58,252 nucleotides of DNA from Cyanobacteria bacterium FACHB-63 (GTDB taxonomy: Bacteria > Cyanobacteriota > Cyanobacteriia > Leptolyngbyales > Leptolyngbyaceae). Positions 18,525-27,617 of this stretch are shown here, piece by piece. The DNA is taken from positions 1 through 58,252 of the forward strand of contig JACJNX010000068.1 of assembly GCA_014695255.1 (NCBI GenBank), in the 5' to 3' direction. The first letter of the stretch is position 1. Every line of letters begins with the position of its first letter. The notes beneath the pieces were generated by a model. The model made no database searches. It was given only the letters and a program-made list of their open reading frames with translations, and was not told the origin of the DNA. The translations under genes and the position numbers were made by a program.

Positions 18525-19694
18525 ATGGTGGGCGAAAAAATTGCTATTGTCGAAGATGAAGCGATTGTTGCACTCAGTTTGCGATCGCGATTAGAAGCTG
18601 CGAATTATGCGGTCACTGGCATTGCTGATTGTGCATCTTCAGCACTATCTCTTGTTACCAATACGACACCCGATCTTGTTCTTTTAGACATCAAATTAAA
18701 AGGCGATCAAACCGGAATTGACATTGCTCAAGCGATTTACGATCGCTGGCGAATTCCAGTGATTTTTCTCACAGGTTATCCCGATTTAGCCATTCTTCAT
18801 TCTCCTGAAACATCAGATTTATTCGGCTATTTAGTAAAGCCAGTTGATCCCATTGCTCTCTATGGCGCAATCAAAATTGCACTGCAAAAATACCAGTATC
18901 AACAGCACCTTGAAAGAGTCATTCAGGAACGCACGACTGAATTAGAAATTATGAGTCTGCGCTTGCAGGAAGAAACTGCAAAATCTCAACGTCTAGAGAC
19001 TGAAATTCCTCAAGCCCTCGACGAACTGCACGACCTCAAATCACGACTGGTCAGCACAGTTTCTCATGAACTTCGTACACCTTTGGCGATCGTTCTCACC
19101 TCGGCTGAATTGCTCGAGCGCCTCGGTGCAGACTGTTCATCAGAACGACGATCGGGCTATTTCCAAAAAATCCGCGATGCGATTCAAGCCATGACTACCA
19201 TCTTGACTAACACGCTAACGCTTGGAAAAACGAACGCGGCTACACTCAAAGTACAATCCGATCCCTTCAACCTGCATCAGTTGTGTCTGGAAGTTCTTTC
19301 TGCTGTCGAGACTCATGACCGCATCCAGTTTCGATTTTTTGGCGAACCACAAGCTAGTCTTGATGTGGAACTGTTCCGTCTGATTCTGACTCATCTGCTC
19401 AGTAATGCGCTCAAATTCTCAGAAGAAGACATCGATTTAGAAGTTCGATACAGCGAGGGGCGAGTGGTGCTGACCGTGAGCGATCGCGGTCTAGGCATTC
19501 CACCCGAAGAGATGGCTCTGGTGTTTGAGCCATTCCATCGGGCAAAGAATGTAGGCACGATCACGGGTGGCGGCTTGGGTCTTGCGATCGTCAAGCAATG
19601 CGTTGAGCTTCATGGCGGCACGATCACAGCGCAAAGCGAGTTAATGGAAGGAACGATCGTGCGGATTGAATTGCCGATCGACGCAAAAGCCTAA
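18525..19694 (+). CDS. Response regulator-histidine kinase (REC-HisKA-HATPase)
   Basis: This 389-residue soluble hybrid has an N-terminal receiver domain (IAIVEDEAIVALSLR; phospho-acceptor Asp55 in LVLLDIKLKG; Lys in LVKPVDP). A coiled-coil linker leads to a HisKA dimerisation domain with [12 protein letters not shown] (His near residue 180) and a HATPase domain with LSNALKFS (N box), DRGLGIP (G1) and GGGLGLAIVKQ (G2). The receiver placed before the kinase means its input is phosphorylation by another kinase rather than direct ligand sensing. No PAS or membrane segment is present. The ATG at 18525 is preferred to the in-frame GTG at 18438 because the receiver begins immediately after it. Confidence 0.92.
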   Translation: MVGEKIAIVEDEAIVALSLRSRLEAANYAVTGIADCASSALSLVTNTTPDLVLLDIKLKGDQTGIDIAQAIYDRWRIPVIFLTGYPDLAILHSPETSDLFGYLVKPVDPIALYGAIKIALQKYQYQQHLERVIQERTTELEIMSLRLQEETAKSQRLETEIPQALDELHDLKSRLVSTVSHELRTPLAIVLTSAELLERLGADCSSERRSGYFQKIRDAIQAMTTILTNTLTLGKTNAATLKVQSDPFNLHQLCLEVLSAVETHDRIQFRFFGEPQASLDVELFRLILTHLLSNALKFSEEDIDLEVRYSEGRVVLTVSDRGLGIPPEEMALVFEPFHRAKNVGTITGGGLGLAIVKQCVELHGGTITAQSELMEGTIVRIELPIDAKA

Positions 19695-19719
19695 ACTTAC
19701 AGCCGTTCACTGATTGCCC

Positions 19720-21825
19720 TCAAACTACTTGATAAGAAAAACAAAAGGTTGTCCAAACGTTGACATCGAGCGCAAAAAGCTCAGAAGCATTAATCCAGGA
19801 AGGTGTGCCGCCTGCACGATGAAGATCCTGTAATACTGCTTGTGCAACCTCAAGAAAGTTAGGCAAAGAGCGCACAAATCCTGTTCCTGAACCAATTACA
19901 GCCTGCGCTTGCTGAAACGGAACGCGACTGCAAATTAGATAAAGTTCAGCGAGTCCAGAGGGAGCTTGAATGATCCAATCTGTAGGAGACTGTGGAACGA
20001 TCGCGGCTTCGCTGGGTGCGATCGACGTTTGCGCCTGACCATTCTGCATTGGATTTAACAGAATACCTGATCCTTGGTGATCAAGTCCCAACACCAAAAA
20101 ATGAATCGGACTCAACTCCCCATTTTCAATCCGTAGCCGAATCGGAGTTCCTGCTGGCAGCGCCAGAACTTTTCCATCTGAAGGCACAACCGTTGCCGCA
20201 GACGATCGCTCGGTGTGTTGCGCTGCTACTTTAACATCGCCGACTTCAAGCGATGCCCGCACTGCTAACTGAGAAACCGTAGAATTTGTGGTTAAACTCA
20301 GCAGCTTTGCCCCTAAAAGCGTTTGCAATCGGGGCGCGAGTCGGCGAACCGCTAACTTGATGGCTTCACCCGATTCACCCGCTGTGCCCGCGATCGCGTC
20401 CCGTCCTTGCGAAAACAAGCCATACCCCGCAGGCGGAATCGTGCCTTTCATCGCATCAGAAGTCAGCGCTGCCACTTGAGTCGCTTCCTCAACTTTGCTG
20501 AATAGGTAGTCTGCGGCTTGTTCTCCTGCGATCGCGGCTGATACTCTTGGCAGTCCAGACAGCGCACTCACCGCATCCACCCGCTCAACCCGATTCAAAG
20601 CGGCATCGATCGCGATCGCTAATTTGACATCCTTTGCAAAGGTGCGAATTCTTTCTCGGACTCGTTGCCCAACTTGTAGATTTGCTGATTCTGTTAGCAA
20701 TCGCGCTTTTGCAATCAATCCATTACGCTCAGCAATTTGTAACAGGGGTTGATCGTCAGTTTCAACCCGCAGCACCGCACCCAGACTATACGCTTCTAAC
20801 ACTTGTGGCGGTAGTCCTCCCAGCCAGAGTTGCACCAGCTTGCCATTGTCTTCGATCTCCCTAATCACTCCATCTGCGGGTGGTTGAATTGCTGCAATGT
20901 GGAAAGGTTTAAGGGGACGATCGCGTTTTTTTTGCCCTATTAATGTTGGCTGTTGCTTGCTATCCACCCGTTTCGCAATCAGGTCTGAAGCTTGTTGCAG
21001 GCTAATCCGTAAAGTGGTTTCGGGTGTTGCTTGCCACAATTGTTGCGTTAGTGCATAAGTAAACAATCCTGCACTAAAGCCATTCCACAGCGATTCTGTC
21101 GCAAACTGCTGATCGGTTGCAGCCGAGAGAACGACTCCGGGCAGTTGTCCCGATCGCCATCTTACCCGCGCTTGAGTGCGATCGAGTCTGGTACTGACAA
21201 GCAGCGTTTCTTGGAATTCTAGTTCTGCTTGGATCAGTTGAGAAGCCGGATCGCTGGGGCGCGATCTCAGCTTTAAGTTACCGCGCTGTGAATAGCCAGG
21301 GTAAAAGTATCCTGCATCTAGAATCGTTGTGACTTGTGAAGTTGCAAGCGATCGCAGCAATAACAATAAGGTGTCTTGAGAAAGCGCGTTGGCGATCGTG
21401 TCTTCTTTGGGATCATCCGCCGTTAGCAAAACAGGCTGAATATCATCTGCGGTCGTGCCCAGTCTTTGTAGGCTGCCAAATCCGCTGAAGTGAAACACAA
21501 CTACATCATCGGGTTGCGCCTGCCGAATCAAATGTTCTATAAAATGTGTTTCGATTTGCGATCGCGTGGCTTTCTGGTTGGTGAGAACAACGATATCACT
21601 GGGATGAAACCCAAAGCGATGAATTAACAGTTCCCTTTGCAGTTCCAAATCGGTTAAACAACCATTCAACGATGAATTGCGATATTGATTAATTCCAACC
21701 AGGAGCGCGAGTTTACGCGGCGTGGGCTGCGCTAACACTCTACCCGCACGATCAAGTAAGAGTTGATCGACTCCCCAGGCTCCGCAAAAAATTCCGGCTG
21801 CTTGCAATAGCGATCGACGTTTCAT
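19720..21825 (-). CDS. Pseudo-orthocaspase (C14-like) with DUF4384 domain
   Basis: The 701-residue protein starts with a Tat-like signal (MKRRSLLQAAG). A caspase p20-like domain follows (about 37-260, KLALLVGINQYRNSSLNGC, HRFGFHPSDIVVLT). Both catalytic positions are altered: the usual SGHG reads SGFG (Phe116 for His), and the usual D-x-C-H reads DAGY (Gly172 for Cys). It should therefore lack peptidase activity. The C-terminal third contains a DUF4384-like sandwich (RLRIENGELSPIHFLVLGLD, LAELYLICSR). Inactive orthocaspases are known in cyanobacteria. The domain architecture suggests an exported binding or scaffold protein. It is divergent from a large membrane protein gene with a palindrome between them. 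Confidence 0.88.
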   Translation of the reverse strand: MKRRSLLQAAGIFCGAWGVDQLLLDRAGRVLAQPTPRKLALLVGINQYRNSSLNGCLTDLELQRELLIHRFGFHPSDIVVLTNQKATRSQIETHFIEHLIRQAQPDDVVVFHFSGFGSLQRLGTTADDIQPVLLTADDPKEDTIANALSQDTLLLLLRSLATSQVTTILDAGYFYPGYSQRGNLKLRSRPSDPASQLIQAELEFQETLLVSTRLDRTQARVRWRSGQLPGVVLSAATDQQFATESLWNGFSAGLFTYALTQQLWQATPETTLRISLQQASDLIAKRVDSKQQPTLIGQKKRDRPLKPFHIAAIQPPADGVIREIEDNGKLVQLWLGGLPPQVLEAYSLGAVLRVETDDQPLLQIAERNGLIAKARLLTESANLQVGQRVRERIRTFAKDVKLAIAIDAALNRVERVDAVSALSGLPRVSAAIAGEQAADYLFSKVEEATQVAALTSDAMKGTIPPAGYGLFSQGRDAIAGTAGESGEAIKLAVRRLAPRLQTLLGAKLLSLTTNSTVSQLAVRASLEVGDVKVAAQHTERSSAATVVPSDGKVLALPAGTPIRLRIENGELSPIHFLVLGLDHQGSGILLNPMQNGQAQTSIAPSEAAIVPQSPTDWIIQAPSGLAELYLICSRVPFQQAQAVIGSGTGFVRSLPNFLEVAQAVLQDLHRAGGTPSWINASELFALDVNVWTTFCFSYQVV

Positions 21826-21941
21826 GCCCTGATCCCGCGCCTCTCTTTTTCAGAGTAGCAGGTTGAGATTCTTCTCGGAACCCGAATCGATCTGAATCGC
21901 TTACGTTTTGCTTCGATCTTTTGCTGTACTGAGAATAAGCC

Positions 21942-21966
21942 GATACACTGCGATGTCAGGTGTATC
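21942..21966. promoter_or_regulatory. Operator-like palindrome GATACAC-N11-GTGTATC
   Basis: Perfect 7-bp inverted arms (21942-21948 and 21960-21966) separated by 11 bp lie in the 178-bp divergent intergenic region, 37 bp before the ATG at 22004. The same transcript start region carries a strong ribosome binding site (AGGGAG near 21989). The symmetry suits a dimeric regulator; the regulator is unknown. Confidence 0.5.
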
Positions 21967-22003
21967 ATGTAAGCCGTTTAATCGGTGTTAGGGAGAATCA
22001 TCA

Positions 22004-23827
22004 ATGGGGTTACCTTTTGTTTTAGAGATTGCGATCGGTTTGGTGTTTACCTATCTGGTTTTGAGTTTGTTGGCATCAGAGATACAGGAGCTAATTGCAA
22101 CCGTGCTGCAATGGCGAGCCAAACACTTAAGAGACTCGATCGAGGTGCTGCTTGGGGGCGGCATTCATTCCCCAGAAGAACAGCGCGTTCGAGATTTAGT
22201 GGCGCAATTGTATGATGATCCTCTGCTCAAGAATGTCAATCAAGAAGCAAAAGGCGTAATGGCGCAAGGGTTTCGCAAAATTACTCGCACCTTAGTGCCC
22301 GGCAATCGACCCGGAGCGTTTGGCAATCAAGCAACAGGCCCGTCATACATCGCCGCAGAGACTTTCGCAACTTCGCTGATCGAGCGTTTAGGTGTTAATT
22401 CAATGGTTGATAAGCTCGCAGCGGTACGGTTTGAGAAGTTTGTCGATCGCATTGTGGGTCACTATTGGGTGAATCAGTATGGAGAAGTGGGATTGCCCTC
22501 GGATGACACCTTTAAGGATGGTTGGGAGCGTGGCGCAATTCGAGAAATCGCGGGCAAGTCAAATCAACCGAGCCTGAGTGCCGATCAGAACTTCCGCTTG
22601 CTGGTCGAAGATTACGACCACATTCTCAGAGCCTATCAATCTGGGCAAGCCAATCTCGAAACGAGCATTTCGCGACTCGGAGAAGGATTAGATGCTTACA
22701 TTGCTGCTTGTGCCAACTTAGATCAAAGTTCTCCGGATACCACGCTGTATGTGCGGCGATTGAAGTCTTATAAATCGAGCGTATTTGGTCAAAACAACGA
22801 TCGCGCCGTCCTCTCTGGCGGATTGAGACCGAGCATTGCCGAAATTGCAGAACTCGTCAATCAAGGTACCACGACGCATCAAGAAGTTGCTGCTGCTTAC
22901 GATCGCATTGCCAATCAAGCGCGCCCGATCGAGGCACAGGTAAATGCTTCACTTCAATCTCAAATTGAAGATTACCGCATGGGGCTTGATCCAAACGCCC
23001 TGGATCAACCGACGAAATTTGAAGACTTAGACTATGACCTCCAGCAGATCTTTCTCTCAAATGCAGTGAAGGATCTCACCCTGGAAGAGCAGCAGATGTA
23101 TACAGAGTATCAGTCTTATAAAAAGATTCGCGATGGGCTGAGCCGTCTGCCGGATACGGTGAAGGAAAGTATGTCAATTTTGGCGCGACGGGCACAAACG
23201 CGGGTGCAGAGAACAGAAAACGAGATTAATCAGTTTCGCGATGAGGTTGCGACTTGGTTCGATCGATCGATGTCTCGCGCTTCCGGGGTATATAAACGCA
23301 ATGCAAAAGGGATAGCGCTCATACTCGGTTTTGTCTTAGCAACGACGACAAATTCTGATACATTTCATATCTCCAGTCGCTTGGCCGGTGATGACAATCT
23401 ACGACGAGTCATTACGAATCGTGCTGCTGACGTGACAACTCAGAATGCTCAAAATCCGGTGATCACTCAAGCACAGCTTAATGAGCTAAAAGCCGCAACC
23501 GATCAAGCACTGCAAGACATTCCGTTTCCGATCGGCTGGAGTCCAGCTAACCTCACACGACAACTGGGCTGTCAGACCGTTTCTGGAACTGCCGCAGCCT
23601 GGAACGATGTTTATGAGCGTTGTTTCACGTCTCAGCAATCGGTTGCTGCTTCAAATCCGCTAAACCTCCTGCTGGGTCTGCTGCAAATGATTGCAGGCTG
23701 GGTGGTCACTGGACTTGCGATCGCGATGGGTGCGCCGTTTTGGTTTGATTTACTCGGTAAGTTGGTGAACGTTCGCAATTCGGGTGGTAAACCAAGACGC
23801 TCTGATGAAGAACAGAGGACGAATTAG
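22004..23827 (+). CDS. Large membrane protein, function unknown
   Basis: The 607-residue protein has an N-terminal membrane helix (about 5-27, LEIAIGLVFTYLVLSLLASE). A central region of some 390 residues is mostly helical and hydrophilic with coiled-coil stretches, and two further hydrophobic segments lie near the C-terminus (about 435-452 and 555-585). The tail includes GAPFWFDLLGKLVNVRNSGG, a sequence I have seen in other bacterial proteins of unknown function. Topology suggests a large soluble domain held to the membrane at both ends. It has its own ribosome binding site and is divergent from the pseudo-orthocaspase gene, so the two may share control. No enzyme motif is visible. Confidence 0.75.
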   Translation: MGLPFVLEIAIGLVFTYLVLSLLASEIQELIATVLQWRAKHLRDSIEVLLGGGIHSPEEQRVRDLVAQLYDDPLLKNVNQEAKGVMAQGFRKITRTLVPGNRPGAFGNQATGPSYIAAETFATSLIERLGVNSMVDKLAAVRFEKFVDRIVGHYWVNQYGEVGLPSDDTFKDGWERGAIREIAGKSNQPSLSADQNFRLLVEDYDHILRAYQSGQANLETSISRLGEGLDAYIAACANLDQSSPDTTLYVRRLKSYKSSVFGQNNDRAVLSGGLRPSIAEIAELVNQGTTTHQEVAAAYDRIANQARPIEAQVNASLQSQIEDYRMGLDPNALDQPTKFEDLDYDLQQIFLSNAVKDLTLEEQQMYTEYQSYKKIRDGLSRLPDTVKESMSILARRAQTRVQRTENEINQFRDEVATWFDRSMSRASGVYKRNAKGIALILGFVLATTTNSDTFHISSRLAGDDNLRRVITNRAADVTTQNAQNPVITQAQLNELKAATDQALQDIPFPIGWSPANLTRQLGCQTVSGTAAAWNDVYERCFTSQQSVAASNPLNLLLGLLQMIAGWVVTGLAIAMGAPFWFDLLGKLVNVRNSGGKPRRSDEEQRTN

Positions 23828-23918
23828 GGCTGAACGAATTAGGGTTAAACTGCGATCGCGCCGATCCAGCGATCGCAGTTTAAAAAATTCACCGAGTCAG
23901 TTCCTTTGCTCTGGTTGA

Positions 23919-25268
23919 TTACAGGATCATTTTTTCCATTGCAACCTGCAAATCTTGAGTTAAATCAGTAACCGCTTGTTTAGCAGCACGACGATTGCTT
24001 TGATAAACAGCAGCCCGATCGCTCACTGAAATCGGAGCGCCAATAGTCATTAAAACCGATTGTTTCCCTAACTTGGGACGCTTAAACGCATTGCCACCTT
24101 TAATCCGCGTAATCATATCCCACAACAACAGCGCGGTTTCAGCGAAGCGATCGAGCGACGGTTTTTCAAGCACATATTTTCCGGTTACGGCAACAAAACT
24201 TTCAACCAATCGCATATGCCAAATTCTTAAACTGGCTTCTTCCGCCACGCGATCGGCAAGTCCGCGATCGACTGGAGAGATTTCGCCCAGTTTGAGATCT
24301 TCGCGGAAGATGAGATCCCAAGCTGCTTGCTCTAGCCGACGACAGCGATCGATCACATTGCCTTTTGTTTGCAAGTTGAAATACTGTTCTGCCACGCTCA
24401 AAGCGGCATCGAGTAGAATCTCAAGCCGGAGTGCCAATCTTGCATTGGGTTCAGCGTTTTCAACCGAGGGTAAATTTTGGTGATAAAACCTTGTATAAAA
24501 TGATTCCATAACCGTTAGCATATGTTCTGCGATCGCATACAATCTCGCATAACGATCTGAGGTAATCGGTTGGATTCCTGTATCTGCTTCTAGCGATTTC
24601 AAAAGCTGATCTACGGGTTTCCAATCTTGTTTCACATAGTGGTATTGAATTCCAATTGGAACAATCACAACTTGTTCTGAGCGATCGGCTTTCTGCAAGT
24701 CCTCGACGCACCAAAAAGCCATCTGTGCGATGCCGGGTTCGAGTGGGCTAACAATCTCGTTATGTCCATTGGTTGCGCCTTCTGGGGCTGCCATGAGCGG
24801 AAACTGTCCATTCGTTAAAAGATCGCGCGCCGACTTTAATCCGACCCGATCGAGCTTGCCTCGATGAATGGGAGTTCCGCCGAGTTTGGAGTACATCCAG
24901 CCGATGTGAGTACCCGCCCACAAGGGAATGCCGCGATCATACATAAAGTGCGCGTGAGTGGGGGACTGGAGGCGAATTCCTTTTTGGCGTGCCGTTCGCG
25001 GTAAAAGATAATGAACCAGATACATCAAGCAAAACGGGTCATCTGCGCTGGGATGCCGAAATGCCAGCAATAGCCGAATTTTTCCAGTCTGGAATTGCTG
25101 ATACAGTTCTGCAAGTTGCTCGACGTTCACCGCGTCGATTTTGGCGATCGGAGTTTTGCGACGCATCCAGACGGGAAGGATCGATCGTGCCACGCGCAAA
25201 ATGTTGCGATCGAGGTCAGGCGGGATGAATTCTAGGGGTGGCTGGACGAAATGACGCGGGTGCGGCAC
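23919..25268 (-). CDS. 1-acyl-sn-glycerol-3-phosphate acyltransferase-like protein
   Basis: A PlsC-type acyltransferase fold is recognised from the H-x4-D motif at residues 72-77 (RHPSADDPF), the LGGTPIHRGK strand and motif III PEGATNGHN (Glu163). The C-terminal half, about residues 250-449, is a helical extension with no assigned function. Such proteins transfer an acyl chain to lysophosphatidic acid or related lipids at the membrane. The atypical HPSADDP rather than NHxxxxD, and the long extension, mark a separate subfamily from the housekeeping PlsC. The substrate is therefore uncertain. It stands alone, with convergent and divergent neighbours. Confidence 0.8.
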   Translation of the reverse strand: MPHPRHFVQPPLEFIPPDLDRNILRVARSILPVWMRRKTPIAKIDAVNVEQLAELYQQFQTGKIRLLLAFRHPSADDPFCLMYLVHYLLPRTARQKGIRLQSPTHAHFMYDRGIPLWAGTHIGWMYSKLGGTPIHRGKLDRVGLKSARDLLTNGQFPLMAAPEGATNGHNEIVSPLEPGIAQMAFWCVEDLQKADRSEQVVIVPIGIQYHYVKQDWKPVDQLLKSLEADTGIQPITSDRYARLYAIAEHMLTVMESFYTRFYHQNLPSVENAEPNARLALRLEILLDAALSVAEQYFNLQTKGNVIDRCRRLEQAAWDLIFREDLKLGEISPVDRGLADRVAEEASLRIWHMRLVESFVAVTGKYVLEKPSLDRFAETALLLWDMITRIKGGNAFKRPKLGKQSVLMTIGAPISVSDRAAVYQSNRRAAKQAVTDLTQDLQVAMEKMIL

Positions 25269-25372
25269 GATCGGAAGCTCCTACAAAAACAAGATATAGA
25301 CACAAGAGATGCTTGTATCTTAGATGCGGTTTTTTCAGTTGATCACAATCGCGTTACAGATTGAAAAGCGGC

Positions 25373-26653
25373 TCAAAAAATGAAATTCAACTTCAACTCC
25401 CATCCAGCTTCGGTGCGGATCAATTCGATTTGACGAATGAATTCGCGGAAGTAAAAGCGGCGTTCCGCTTCGGATAAATCCAGCCAAAATTGCGGAATCG
25501 AAACCGTTTGTGCGATCGCCTTCAAATTTACGGGTGGTAGCTGAGAGACTTTATTTTGTAGTTCTGCAATCTCGCTCCGAAGCTTGTACGATCGCAGGTC
25601 TGCGGTTTCCGCATCTAGAATTCCGGTTTCAGTGAGCGATGGAATTTGAGTTAGGATGGCTTGCTTTTGCGCGATTGCGCCTTGAATGTTCGCTTTAATT
25701 GCATCAATATCGGGGGTTCCCATTTCTGAAACTGCACGGGGTAAGTCTTCGCAAATCCGATCGATCGTGCATTGCAAAATTTCTTCGTAAGCAATTCCTT
25801 TACAGTGTTTAGGGCATTGCATCGGGCGTAGATATAAGTATTCTTTTTTGCCTTTTTTGCGCGATGTCACTCGCGTTACGGTCATGCCAGATTGACAATC
25901 GCCACAGGTCACAAGCCCCGCAAGCGATCGAGGAGCGCTGGCAGTTCGAGCGGGCAATCGGCGGTTGCGTCGGAGTAATCGATCGATTTGAGCGGCTTCA
26001 TCACGTGACAAAATTGCGGGATGCGTATCAGGAATCGTTTCACCCGTTTGGTATTCTAAATCGCCTCGATAAACAGGATTGGTGAGCCAGCGTTGCCCCG
26101 TGGAGACGGAGATTTTTTTGGCGTATTTCTTTTCTAAAAATCGAACTGCACCCCGTAAAGAGCCATACAGCAAGAAATGATCAAAGAATTCTTTCACCAC
26201 AGGAGCAGTGGCGCGATCGAGGATATATCGATTGCGACTGCGCCGATATCCATAAGGAGCTTTTCCAGGTGGCGCAAGGGTTTTAATTCGGTTACGGGCG
26301 TGACCTTGGCGAATTCTTCGGCTTTTCTGATTGTGTTGTAGCTCTTGTAGTTGTTGTAATGTCGTCGCTGATAACTCGTCTGATTCAGCAGAAATCACTT
26401 CAACGTTAAGAGATTCGAGTTGATTTAAGCGATCGCGAATCTCTGTAATTGAACTTCCCAGATCTTCAAGTCGTCGAATGAGTAATTGCACTGTTTCATT
26501 TTCACAATCCCGAAGAAGCTGGTTGAATTGAGCGCGATCAACCGTCTCCCCTGCAAAATCTTGATAAATCTGATCAATCTTCTGTCCCCACAACGTTGTA
26601 TCTGGTGTTTCTTCCAGTAAAGGATCGCTGTAGAGATAGGCAATCACTTTCAT
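25373..26653 (-). CDS. Serine recombinase-family protein with degenerate catalytic domain
   Basis: This 426-residue protein has the layout of a large serine recombinase. The resolvase-like N-domain is about residues 1-92, the recombinase DNA-binding domain about 120-210 (PPGKAPYGYRRSRNRYILD, RWLTNPVYRGDLEY), a zinc ribbon about 245-290 (CGDCQSGM, QCPKHCKG), and a coiled-coil tail follows. The N-domain departs from active enzymes. The Y-x-R-V-S motif reads AYLYSDP, and the D-R-x-x-R stretch reads RRLEDLGSS, so the catalytic arginines are not recognisable. It has ordinary chromosomal neighbours and no att sites or cargo were seen. Similar proteins seem widespread in cyanobacteria, suggesting a retained non-mobile role. 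Confidence 0.8.
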   Translation of the reverse strand: MKVIAYLYSDPLLEETPDTTLWGQKIDQIYQDFAGETVDRAQFNQLLRDCENETVQLLIRRLEDLGSSITEIRDRLNQLESLNVEVISAESDELSATTLQQLQELQHNQKSRRIRQGHARNRIKTLAPPGKAPYGYRRSRNRYILDRATAPVVKEFFDHFLLYGSLRGAVRFLEKKYAKKISVSTGQRWLTNPVYRGDLEYQTGETIPDTHPAILSRDEAAQIDRLLRRNRRLPARTASAPRSLAGLVTCGDCQSGMTVTRVTSRKKGKKEYLYLRPMQCPKHCKGIAYEEILQCTIDRICEDLPRAVSEMGTPDIDAIKANIQGAIAQKQAILTQIPSLTETGILDAETADLRSYKLRSEIAELQNKVSQLPPVNLKAIAQTVSIPQFWLDLSEAERRFYFREFIRQIELIRTEAGWELKLNFIF

Positions 26654-26661
26654 GTTAAAGA

Positions 26662-27027
26662 TTATGCTTCCCCTAGTTCAACGATATTGTGATCCGGATC
26701 TTTGACAAACAATGCAGCCCGACCCGATGCACTCATTTGAAATTCGCAATCATGTGCAATTAACTGCTGTTTCGCGGCTTCCAAACTTGCAACCGAGAAG
26801 GCTAAATGCCGATTTCTGCCCCACTTTTCAGCATTCAAAACTTCCGCTGCCCGACTCGAATCTGCAATCAGATGAATCTGAAACGATCCAACTTCGTACC
26901 AAGCGCCCGGAAACTTCAAAACACGATCGATCTTTTGTAATCCCAACACCGTGCCATAGAAATGCTCGGATTTCTCTAAGTCAGAAACAACGATCGCAGC
27001 GTGTAGAAATTGCGTCAATTGAATCAT
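26662..27027 (-). CDS. VOC (glyoxalase/dioxygenase fold) protein
   Basis: The 121-residue protein has the paired beta-alpha-beta-beta-beta modules of the vicinal oxygen chelate family: LHAAIVVSDLEKSEHFYGTV at the start, then GSFQIHLIAD, NRHLAFSVASLE and PDHNIVEL. Candidate metal ligands are His9, His52 or His74, and Glu117. Family members include glyoxalase I, extradiol dioxygenases and resistance proteins, and the short single-domain form does not say which. The ATG overlaps the TGA of the upstream secreted-protein gene, so the two are translationally coupled. Substrate unknown. Confidence 0.85.
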   Translation of the reverse strand: MIQLTQFLHAAIVVSDLEKSEHFYGTVLGLQKIDRVLKFPGAWYEVGSFQIHLIADSSRAAEVLNAEKWGRNRHLAFSVASLEAAKQQLIAHDCEFQMSASGRAALFVKDPDHNIVELGEA

Positions 27028-27479
27028 TGCGCTCGGTTGAAGTAAGGGGGATTATTCGGATTATAGGGCGCTGGTTCCGATTTGGCAGACGGTTGCTCTG
27101 CTGTCTTAAAAATATTGACAAATAGAATATTGCGAGCGCGATCGACACAGCCAATAATGTCAGGATTTCTCGCACCCGTCGGCAACTGAAAATAATTTGA
27201 GCGACCCGGTTGCGGAAAATCATAGCGGTTGCTCGTTCCTCCCGGACGCGGAAAATCAAAGCCATCTCCGGGTAAGGCTCCAACGCGGCGACTCTCCAAG
27301 CCACAAAGGTTTGAATGATCTCCCGCTTTTCTCACCCGAATCACAATTTGGCTATCGGTTGAGGATTGGCTGAATTGTTCAATCAGCAAATTCTGAGGAA
27401 TGCCATATTCCTGCGCTTTAACAGCAGCGGGAATCAGCGCCACAGTCGTCATCAGTAGAACCATTAGTTTACGTTTCAT
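27024..27479 (-). CDS. Secreted protein, function unknown
   Basis: The 151-residue product has a Sec-type signal peptide (MKRKLMVLLMTTVALIPAAVKA, cleavage likely after residue 22). The mature part contains two Cys (in SNLCGLESRR and IIGCVDRAR) that could form a disulfide. A Gly/Pro/Phe-rich middle repeats FDFPRPG and YDFPQPG, and the tail is Pro/Asn-rich. No family is recognised. It is probably periplasmic or extracellular. Its stop overlaps the start of the VOC gene by 4 nt, and it is divergent from the sigma factor gene 138 bp away. Confidence 0.65.
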   Translation of the reverse strand: MKRKLMVLLMTTVALIPAAVKAQEYGIPQNLLIEQFSQSSTDSQIVIRVRKAGDHSNLCGLESRRVGALPGDGFDFPRPGGTSNRYDFPQPGRSNYFQLPTGARNPDIIGCVDRARNILFVNIFKTAEQPSAKSEPAPYNPNNPPYFNRAQ

Positions 27480-27617
27480 AACGAAATCCTTTTAGAAATT
27501 GAATGAAGCGAATTAAGGCGATCGATCTGAGTTAAAAGATTTAATGTGAGTTCGATAGAACTTCCGTGATCACCCCATCGGTTCAGTAGGAATTACTTCA
27601 GCGAGTTATGCAGGCTT

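Noticed and set aside
25373-26653. Recombinase as evidence of a phage or integrated element
   Set aside because: No att-like repeats, phage genes, tRNA or cargo lie around it and its catalytic motifs are degenerate.
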